Below are positions 55,761 through 64,000 of a DNA stretch of 64,000 nucleotides, in pieces (within the stretch, counting starts at the first letter, position 1; every line of letters begins with the position of its first letter). Both the position numbers and the translations under genes were made by a program. This DNA is from Bryoerythrophyllum caledonicum (Eukaryota; Streptophyta; Bryopsida; Pottiales; Pottiaceae). Location of the stretch: contig OZ020515.1 in assembly GCA_963971425.1 (NCBI GenBank), forward strand, positions 9,130,291 through 9,194,290, in the 5' to 3' direction. The notes beneath the pieces were generated by a model that was not told where the DNA came from, did not search any database, and worked only from the letters and a program-made list of their open reading frames with translations.

Positions 55761-57537
55761 GTTCTCGTTCCATGGTGTGTCGTCCACCGATCTCAATGTC
55801 CTCCGCAGTGTCTCTAGTTCCGCTTGTGCCTCGTCCCTCTCCTTATTTGCCACCTCCAACTTCTGTGACATCGATTCCATCTCCCCCTCACCTTCCACTA
55901 TCGCCTTCCCTTTTCCAGGCATTGCTGGCCGTACTTGGCTACTCCCAGCTAGTACTGCCAATTGAACAGAAGATGGCTCAGCCGGTCTTTTAGATTTGAT
56001 CGGTGTGGCATCCTCTGCATCGTTCCCTCCAAACTTGGAAAGAGAAAGGTCGTCAGAAGTTTCAGCGTTGTCGTCAATGACTACCACATCCACCTCACGA
56101 ACCTGCGCATCCATCTTCTCCGACATCCTTGTAACGCGTCTCCTACTGGCCTCCAGCATACGCTTGTATTTTCTAATTCCCATTTAAGGTGTCCAGTGAG
56201 GGTTTCATTTTTATAGGCCTCCTCCTCCATATCCATCACTTTCTGAGTTAGCGCGATCATGTCTTTTAACATTGGCGTTATAGAGGAAGCCAACGTGTCG
56301 AAGCCAACGTGTCGAAGCCATCAGTGGCTCGTAGCACACTCGGAGTGATTGTTGAAAACGTATGAGCCATATCTAGAAGATGAGGAGCCATTGCTGCAAG
56401 AATTTCGGCCCCGTCCACCAAATTACGTGCCACTCTCACTATTCCATGTATTTGGTCCCATTCGTTCGAATCAATTGGCAGATCGATTGGATGACCAAAT
56501 TCTGTTACTTGAGCGCACGCTTCAGCCCACTTAATACTCAAGTCGAGCAAGCCTTTCAACTTATCCTTGTTTGGCATTGTTCAAAGCATTTCTTCAATAC
56601 TGGAAATCAAAGTATCCTTGTCAATGATCAGGTCCTTGGAATTTGGTTCCAATGCTTCCCGCGTTGAAGTGCTTGGCCCGGCATCCATTGTCTTTGGTGC
56701 CATGCCTTCCAAAGTTTGAACGTTTGGAACAACGGTTTCTTCTCCATCCATATTCTCCCCCCCTCGTTCCGCGTTACCATGGTCTTCACCTCCTACAATT
56801 ACAATATTCGGAATATCTGATTATACGGGGTCTTCTACCGTCGTTGTCTCCACACTCTCTTTGGGAATTGTGGTTGACAATATATTGTCGACCACAATAT
56901 CCAAATGTTTGTCAGACTCCATCACAACGGCAACCTCCTCCACCGATGGTTGTATATTCGGCACGGTATCCACCACGGTCATCTGACGAGGCTTTTTCTT
57001 CAACTCCTCCAAAATAGCCTTGGTCATGGTCGATTCAGGATTGAATAAATCAGGAATATGCTTTTGTTTTTGCCCAATCCTAAGCGGATATTGTTTTGTA
57101 GTCGGAAACGTGCTCCAAATCACCTTTCGTTTCAACACGACCTCGGTGTATACCATTGATAGAAGGCTATAATTGAAAAATCCTTTGCTTCTTGGGCGAT
57201 TTCCAAACAAAGCCCGCCAAACCTCCTCTGCACGATAAATGAAATGATCATCTTTGCACATCCACGGCTTGCAAGTAAAGTAAGTCGTATGACTTATGTG
57301 GCAATCTCTTGGCCAAAGTTTATCGATGTGGTACATCTTCACGTATTTCTTGCATGTCTTGGATACCCAGTAATCCTCCATTTCAGCCTCCCAACCTTCC
57401 TCCGCCTGAATGTCTTCATTGTCCAAAATCTCCCACCGTAGATCATGAGTAGCACCTTTTTGTTTGAACCGTTTCTTCGACTCTCCCGTTCCAATTTCAC
57501 TCACATCTTCCACCACAATCTGCTTCTCCGTCGCCAT
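55761..57537 (-). pseudogene. RING-gene N-domain paralogue 1 with C-terminal coiled coil, decayed
   Basis: Starts at ATG 57537 (MATEKQIVVEDVSEIG). Residues about 40-175 are the shared domain: CKKYVKMYHIDKLWPRDCHI, PWMCKDDHFIYRAEEVW, NYSLLSMVYTEVVLKRKVIW, HIPDLFNP. The frame then has a TAA at 56821 and, after an acidic/Ser-rich linker, a TGA near 56578. It continues in frame (KDKLKGLLDLSIKWAEACAQ) to about 56290, where the frame changes. The end (56183-55761) is a charged coiled coil (KLEVANKERDEAQAELETL) cut by the hAT-type terminus. No RING finger is visible. The upstream CCGTCCGC array and TATA box resemble those of paralogue 2. Confidence 0.65.
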
Positions 57538-57617
57538 GATACCGCTTGCTTTTAAAAAAACAAACGCGGAAACTCCGGTATTAATTTGTGAATGAATGGT
57601 TTGGGAAATTAAAAAAC

Positions 57618-57890
57618 GGTTTATACGGTCACAATAAAAGGACCCCCATCTCCTCACCTAGTAAGAGCAACAAGTACAGAAAACTGTAACTGCAGCACAT
57701 CCGACTCGGCATGAGAGGAGAGGAAATGAGGAAAAAAGAAGTGGCCGTCCGCATGTATATGCGGACGGCCGCCTAACCTATCCGGGCGGCCGTCCGAACC
57801 CGCGGACGGCCAATCGGTCGGCCAATGGGCCGGCCGTCGGCCGAGCCTAGCCGACCGCGCCACCCGGCCGTCCGCCATTCTTGCATCCGC
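57618..57890 (-). promoter_or_regulatory. TATA box and GGCCGTCCGC array upstream of paralogue 1
   Basis: On the minus strand, a TATA-like CGTATAAACC is at about 57628-57619. Upstream, at 57740-57890, are about ten GGCCGTCCG/CGGACGGCC words in both orientations, including the dyad GCCGTCCGCATGTATATGCG. Confidence 0.6.
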
Positions 57891-59639
57891 CTGGGACTGT
57901 TTTTTTTTTGGTTCTTGTTCCAAATTTTTTTCTTTTTTTTTCCTTCTTCTTACCATTCTTTCCACCCCCCAAGGACGTTTAGGGGATAATGTTAAATTGT
58001 ATTTGGATTGAAAATATGTTTGAAAAAGTAAAACTAGATTCGAAATCGGAGATGGAAAAGAGCACCCTTAGGTTTAGGGTTAAGGGTTTAGTATATATGA
58101 AGGGGCTAGTTTTTAAGTTATATGTAAGAAATATGTTACATTACACCAATTCTTTGCGATGTGAATGCCACGTGGAAATTGTTGAAATTTTTGGATTGAA
58201 ACATTGATAAGTTTGTAATAAACTTGCTTTAAAAAATGGGTCCATTTCAAACATGGGTGACTTTGAAATTCTACAAAACTACAATTCAAACTCATCTTGG
58301 CATTGCGGACCTTTATCGTTCTAGGATTCGAACCGGATACTGCATAGAATTTCAATAGTGGACCAATTAAATTTGTAATTTATGTGAAGGCGTTTAGGGT
58401 CGTTCAGTTTTAATGTATACAGTGGCAAACAAAACTGAGTACAATTTTTACTCACTTCCATTCAAAAAATCATACCATGAGTATAGGTGGGCAAAACCGA
58501 AATGTGTACAAGTCAAAGTTGTAGTACATGATGTATTACACAATGCTAAAAAGTTTGAGGTGGAGTTCAATTGTGGTTTGGAAGATATCAAATGCCCAAA
58601 TAGAGTATGTCTTCATACTCACTTTTGTTCAAGATTGGTACGAGAGCTTTCAAAATATACAGAATTTGGAATGAAGCCAATTTTCTTTAGTGTTGTCTTT
58701 ATGGTATTGTTAACCATCATCTTGAACATGTGTAGGCCTTTCATCAATAGAAATCAACCTTTGTGTGCTTGAGATAAATCTCAAATTGTGGAAAAATAGA
58801 TGTTTTCTTGTGAAAATGGCATTTGATAATCCTTTGTGGAATTGATAGCATGGAATATTAGTGGGCATCATAAGTGACAAACATGAATCAATATTGGCCA
58901 TTATTGCATGCATTTCATTTTGTATTTGGATTTTTTTAGTATTCAATAAACTCCTTAATAAACTTGATTATGCATATTGGAATAATGTGATGGTTTTCTT
59001 CTTTGACCTTATTGATGTCACAATGCTCATCAATGGAAGCTTTCCATCCACCACTTCGATTTCACTTACTTGCATTTTGATGACTTCGTATCATAAAATA
59101 CTCAACGCTCGATTTTGCCCCTTCTTTGATTTTCATACCAAAAATAGTTTTAATTGCATTCTTGGTATTGAACATGTTATTCTTCTTATTGAACATGTTG
59201 GATACCAAGAATACAATCAGCATAAATACGTTTCTGGAATTTGGTGTAATGTTATGCTATGCCATGCTTACACAATTACTAATATGACCACATTGGATAT
59301 TATGTTTTGTTCATGTTGGAGATTAGAATGGAAATACAAAGAGAAGAAAATGTTAGACGGTAGATGTAGAAGAGAAGTGTAGGAAATTAGAGAGGAGTAG
59401 AAAGAAAATAATTCAAAAGGAAGAGAGGGACAACCAAATAAAAATGAAACTAACAAGTAAACTAGAAGGAGAAGAGAACGAGAGAGAGATTGGGACAATT
59501 ATAAATGTACACCTTATTAAATTTGAAACATCTTGTTTTCTCTTGTATAAGATGTGTTATAAACCTTCTCATTCATTGTTTGGATAAACATTCTAAAAGA
59601 TGTCGGGTGCACAAAGAAGTGAAATGTGAATTGGCCATG
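57891..59639. other. AT-rich intergenic DNA, no supported gene
   Basis: Two plus-strand ORFs (58413 and 58861) are AT-driven and hydrophobic without motifs. TTATCCCCTAAACGTCCTTG (minus strand, 57990) looks like a TTAA-family terminus. A small hairpin (ATTCTTGGTAT / ATACCAAGAAT) is at 59155-59215. Confidence 0.4.
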
Positions 59640-60050
59640 TTTGAACCTCCACTCCTTGCACAAATTTGTTTGAATATGCTACTCCCGTTTCTTACCTCTA
59701 TAAATTGGTGTATATGGAATTATCATCAAGCTTCACAGAACAATATAAAATTATGAACTTTTGGATTGGATCAGGGTTTAGGGAAAGAAAAGTCAAAGTC
59801 TACAATACCAGTCAAGGATGGAAGAAAATGAGCAATTTTTTTTTACTTTACAGACTATAATCTATCAATCCATGCGGTGGATTGCAACCATAAGAGCATG
59901 GTGTGTTCATTTAGAAGTCTACTTTAGTATCTTACGATTTAAATTCTAAAGATCACTTGAAAAATGTGATTGCTATGCCTCTATTTCGATGTGACGGTTA
60001 TGGACTAGTTTTTTAGCTAAATTGGCCATGTTCCTTTAGAGTTTCAAACA
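59640..60050 (-). repeat. TTAA-family repeat, copy 5 (partial)
   Basis: On the minus strand it has ATGGATTGATAGATTAT, ATACACCAATTTATAGAGGT, GGGAGTAGCATATTCAAA and GTGCAAGGAGTGGAGG, all landmarks of copy 1. A terminus-like CCTTTAGAGTTTC is at 60032. Confidence 0.55.
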
Positions 60051-60089
60051 AGGGTAAAATATTTAGACCTTGCATATTACTTAAATATG

Positions 60090-60670
60090 ATACGAAGTGT
60101 TGTCAAAGTCATAGTGTCCCATGAATATGGATCAACGCAGGGAAGAGAATAAGTTGTTGTTTGGATTGTAAACCCCATGATTTAACTATCCATGCGGTCG
60201 ATAGGAACCAAATATATGAACACGCCATATTGTATTAGTTGCAAACTATCGCAAGAATCGATAGATTATAGTGTCTATGTAATGTTTGAAGTACATGAGT
60301 TCCAAATCTTTTACCATTGTCTTAAAAGTTAGGCATCATGTTCATATCCAATACACCAATTTCTAGAGGTAAAAGAGAGGTGTAGCATCTTCGAGATAAT
60401 TCAACAACAAGTGGAGGTTCAAGATTGGCCAATTCACGTTACAATCACTTGTGAACTAAATATCTTTTAGAATGCTTATCCATATTCCAATTGGTCAATT
60501 AAAGTGTGTACATCACATCTTTTAGGAGAACAAAAGAAGAAGTGAAAAAACAAAAATAAATTGTAAGTTTTCTTGACGAAAAGAAGAAGTTTTGTTGCAC
60601 ATTGCACAAAAAATGGTGAAATGATTTTACTTCGAATAAAATGCGAATTTACAATGAAGACCATCATTTT
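60090..60670 (+). repeat. TTAA-family repeat, copy 6 (partial)
   Basis: ACACCAATTTCTAGAGGTAA, GGTGTAGCATCTTCGAGAT, ACAAGTGGAGGTTCAAGATT and a later TTTTCTTGACGAAAAG-type tail follow the order of copy 1. With copy 5 it forms a diverging pair. Confidence 0.55.
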
Positions 60671-61379
60671 TTTGGGAAACGTTTAAAGAAAAAAATATTT
60701 CAGTCTTCAGATGAGTATGTAAAACCTCAATGAGTGAATGTCAACAGACAATTCTATAAAAGGATTTTAGATGCCAGTGTTTTCCTTTTTTGACTATGGG
60801 TGGTACTAAATTTGAAACCACAAATCTACAGAAAAATTTAATTAATACATTCAAATAGCTCTTCCTAGGGACAAAGTAACATAAAAAATTCGAAAGTTGT
60901 TTCTTCATATTTGCAATCTAGAAACCTGCCCAAAATTAAAAACTCGCCGCGAAGGAGATTTAGTCATGTAGAGGCCAAAAATCCTCCCATACAAAGTTAT
61001 ACCTATGCCGTGGGCAATGTACCCTTGGCCCTTGGAACATTCTGCCCGTGGGCCATTCCAATTTCCTCCTGGTGAGTCAAACATAAAAAAAGGAAACGAG
61101 CATCTCTTACATGTTATGTAAGATATTTTCAGTGGAACCATTCTTAAGAAACTATGTAAATATGTGCTTCCACGCGCACAATGGAATATCCGCGTGAATG
61201 CACACAAAATCTTCCCGACATTCTTCCGACCATTAATGCACGTGACTGGATCTCCAGATCTGGATTGCACGTGCAAAGTCAACCATCCCAGAAAAGGAAG
61301 TGGAAGACAAGGGAAGGGAGATGAGAGGGGAGAGAGTTGGAAGGGGAGGGGGCTCAAGGAAGTGGAGGAGTGAAGAGGG
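60671..61379. other. No gene seen
   Basis: Flank of the paralogue 2 promoter. ORFs here are shadows of the GC-rich array. Confidence 0.4.
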
Positions 61380-61626
61380 GAGGCCGACCGATCGAGGTCG
61401 CCCGCGGAAGACCTCGGCCGTCCGATCCGACGGCCGCGGACGGACTCTGCGGCCGGATCCGATCGGACGGCCGAGACAGATCCGACGGCCGTGGCTGCGA
61501 CCATCCGTGGCGGCATCATGGCCGTCCGATCGGGCGATACGCCCGAGGCCGTCCGCCATCGGACGGCTCGGACGACTTGCCGACCGTCCACCGAGGCCGT
61601 CCGCCACTCGCGGTCGGCATAAAAGG
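61380..61626 (+). promoter_or_regulatory. CGGCCGTCCGATC array and TATA-like box upstream of paralogue 2
   Basis: Over 20 GGCCGTCCG/CGGACGGCC words, many extended to CCGTCCGATCCGACGGCC, at 61395-61615. They end in CATAAAAGGCGG (61619-61630), a TATA-like box about 380 bp before ATG 62005. Confidence 0.65.
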
Positions 61627-61740
61627 CGGACGGCCGACCTTTCTCCCACACTCTAGTGGGCGAGCTGGTCGCTTTGGCATATTCTGCCAAATCGCTTGCG
61701 CCCCCTCGAGTGGTGGGATATTTCTTATTTTTTAATTCGT

Positions 61741-61963
61741 TTAACCCCTAAACGACCAAAATCTCCTTCGAGTGGATTCCTTGATTTTGGGGCAGGTTCC
61801 TAAAATTTGGAAACAAATAAATTTTCTCTGAATTTTTTATTCTACATTGCCTTTGATAAGAGCTTCGTGGACATATTTTTATTTTATTTTTTGGATTTCT
61901 GGTTTGAAAGTTAGTATCACTTATAGTTTTTGAGGGAAATTGTCAAGGAACTTTAGGGGTTAA
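61741..61963. mobile_element. Short TTAA-bounded MITE
   Basis: Left TTAACCCCTAAA (61741-61752) and right TTTAGGGGTTAA (61952-61963) are a perfect 12-bp inverted repeat enclosing 223 bp. The termini match the family at 3652-4603. It sits between the promoter array and the start of paralogue 2; it may be an insertion in the leader. Confidence 0.6.
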
Positions 61964-62004
61964 TTCCCATTCATTCATTTAATTGTTTGTTCTAGTTAGG
62001 GAAG

Positions 62005-63237
62005 ATGCCAAGGTCCAACCGGCCCGTTGCTCCAAAGGGCAAAGCGCCCGAGATGGATTGGGACGCAACGGACGATCCAGATGTTGTTGCGGAGTACGGA
62101 TGGTAGGACGAGGAAGAGAGGTTGTGGACTTGCACCATGTGCAAGAGGTACGTGAAGATGAAGCACCTCATGAAGTTGTGGCCGAGGGCACAAGCGAGGA
62201 TATCAGGGCCGCGGCGCGAAGGTCTAGCGAGCAATTGTCTGAGCGACCATTTCCGCCATCGATATCATGAGGTCACTACTGCGGTGGGTGTGCGTAACTC
62301 GAGGCCGGAGATCATGTTGTATTCGAACATGGCGATGGTTTGGGCGGAAATCGTCCTACACAAGGATGTGGACTGGCGCACCGTGGCGGGCCGCAATGTC
62401 AGCCTGATGGATCGAACTGCCCATTTTATACCAACCACCTGGAATCAACCGAGTGATTGTTGGCCACGTTGGTCAAACCGAAGATCCGGGGACGATCCCG
62501 ATGCCCACCAACAACAGCAGACACCTCCAGAAGAGTACGGGGGACATAACTACAACGACTACAACCGTGGCAATGATATGGGTTCCACGCCTATAACATT
62601 TGGTGGGGGGAGTGGCAGCCATTACTACGAAGGCGGCCAATGTGGTACAGGGATCAACACCCCTCAGAGCTATACGCCAACGCATCCAAGGGATACGTAC
62701 GAGTCTCGTCGTAATTCCCTCGGAGAAGAGGAAGAACATACCACCCCACACTCTGCACCCGTCTATCACGACGAATATGGCGGTTCTTACCATGCATATG
62801 GCCGTTCTTTGGATGGCGGCCAATGTGGTACAGGGACCAACACCCCTCAGAGCTATACGCGAACGCATCCAAGGGATACGTATGAGTCTGGTCGTAATTA
62901 CCCTGGAAAAGAGGAAGAACACAACACTTCAAATCCTGGACCCGTCTATTACGACGGATATGGCCATGCTTACGATGGATATGGCCGGAGCTTAGATAGG
63001 AGAGACAACACACCTCCATCAACGTTTCCACCTCGTCAGAACGAAGATGCTGAGTTTGAAAGACAAATGCATGAAGCCACAATACAAAGCCAGAACGAGT
63101 ACATCCGTAGGCTCGAAGATGAATCTCACTACATGAACAGGCAATACAATAACTTGTATGATGTTTATTCAAGCGGGCCGTACTCAAGTGGCGCTGGGCC
63201 AAGTCAAAGACGTGATACTGACTCAGATTCCGATTAA
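62005..63237 (+). CDS. RING-gene N-domain paralogue 2, with Tyr/Gly-rich repeats
   Basis: The frame from ATG 62005 (MPRSNRPVAPKGKAPEMDWD) has a TAG at 62104-62106. The next ATG in frame, 62137, opens an uninterrupted 366-codon protein, so it may still be expressed without its acidic leader. Residues from there hold the shared domain (CKRYVKMKHLMKLWP, NMAMVWAEIVLHKDVDWRTV, FIPTTW). Two tandem repeats of about 61 residues follow (GGQCGTGINTPQSY ... YHAYGRSLD; DNA 62632-62815 and 62815-63000), then a coiled-coil-like end (NEYIRRLEDESHYMNRQYNN) and an acidic tail DTDSDSD. No RING finger is present. The repeats are Tyr/Gly/Ser-rich and probably disordered. Function unknown. Confidence 0.6.
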
Positions 63238-64000
63238 TCATACATGGTCTTTGTGTAATGTAATCCATGTGGATAATGTCTTCATGTGAGAACAATGTTG
63301 ACTATTTTGTACATTTAGAAGGTCATTTTTTAAGATCTTCTAATCGATGTTTATTAAATATTTCTACGTTGCGGCCATGTCAATGTGGATGATGAATGTA
63401 CAATGCATGCTACATGTTTCCAAATGAATTTTATTGATAATTTTTTAGTATAAGTGGATGTGTGGAATGAGAAATTTTTATACATTCCAACTTTTCATTC
63501 ACCTCATAAAAGTTAAAGAGTATTTCATATCATTACATGTTAAATAAATTTTTTTTTCAACCTGTACCTCTAAAGTTCCTTGAGTATTTCTGACCTAGAA
63601 GTTAAAGCAAGAAGAGAAACGCCGCTCCGCAAAGGGGCCGGCGTGAATAAAGAATCTGTTTGTTCCATCACTAAGACCATGCCCACCAGACACCCTGTCA
63701 GGAGGGCTTGGTTTCTTTTCCATTTTGTGTTGGTGTAGTAGAATGGACATGGCCTGTTGAATGGCAACAATGTTAATAATACTGAAAGTGTGTGAAATTG
63801 TTGCGATGGAGATTTTAAAGGTATCTCAAAAGGATATTTATAGATGGGATAAAGGTGGTGGCACGAGCATCGGCAGTGATTACAATAAGCGGGTCCATTT
63901 TCCATCCGAGGACAATGATGTCATTAATAAGGGGTTGCTGGGTTGGTATTCATTTATTTTGTTTTCAATTGTTTCTGGGGAGAATCTATCATTACAATAT
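63238..64000. other. 3' flank, no supported gene
   Basis: AT-rich. A 111-codon minus-strand ORF (63905-63570) has no motif and no upstream signals. Confidence 0.4.

Noticed and set aside
58413-59382. Two hydrophobic plus-strand ORFs
   Set aside because: AT-driven hydrophobic translation, no family motif, no promoter signals.
61230-61735. Long Arg/Pro/Gly-rich ORFs on both strands over the GGCCGTCCG array
   Set aside because: GC-rich short repeats lack stop codons; these are by-products of the array.
63570-63905. 111-codon minus-strand ORF
   Set aside because: No motif and no conserved context.

Overview
This window is nuclear DNA from a green plant. The evidence is spliced genes with GT/AG introns and TATA boxes, a degenerate TTTAGGG telomere-type stretch, an L1-type LINE, hAT transposons and a Ty3/gypsy element with long LTRs. 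Two DUF7869 transposon proteins, a family I associate mainly with mosses, oomycetes and animals, hint at a seed-free plant or charophyte alga, but the sequence cannot fix the species. The two runs of N are exactly 200 bases each and are assembly gaps. Almost everything here is mobile or repeat DNA; I see no conserved housekeeping gene, tRNA or rRNA.

Layout, left to right. 0.2-3.5 kb: a decayed DUF7869 gene (-). 3.65-4.8 kb: a TTAA-bounded inverted-repeat element whose relatives recur at 11.4, 28.3, 40.3, 59.6, 60.1 and 61.7 kb. 5.2-9.85 kb: a CCGG-dense block with an unrecognised 385-codon ORF. 11.7-15.5 kb: a large unrecognised gene decayed almost only by substitutions. 17.0-18.4 kb: a MITE, then a small TATA-driven gene for a 76-residue peptide made of four repeats. 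19.1-28.3 kb: an L1 LINE (-), split at 22438-27638 by a 5.2 kb hAT transposon with a perfect 8-bp target duplication. 29.2-33.6 kb: a divergent gene pair, an intact RING-finger gene (-) and a decayed kinase-like gene (+), sharing a GACGTC-palindrome promoter. 34.2-35.5 kb: a second DUF7869 gene (-), cut by a hAT-type terminus. 35.7-43.3 kb: AT-rich DNA with four arrays of a TTAGCTCGAGTCGAGCTAA palindrome, partly inside the long intron of an unrecognised spliced gene (41.9-44.3 kb). 44.3-54.9 kb: Ty3/gypsy fossils whose two LTRs face each other. 55.6-63.2 kb: two more genes sharing the RING gene's N-terminal domain (one -, one +).

The most interesting theme is a lineage-specific gene set: a noncanonical kinase family and a family with a shared N-terminal domain (one member with a RING finger and coiled coil). 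One kinase lies inside a hAT transposon bounded by matching terminal repeats and target duplication. The other is divergently paired with the RING gene, within 750 bp of a hAT-type terminus. Each gene has a private CG-rich short-motif array just upstream of its TATA box. I propose that these are cargo-carrying hAT elements. The shared ends and architecture are seen; the biochemical role is inference.
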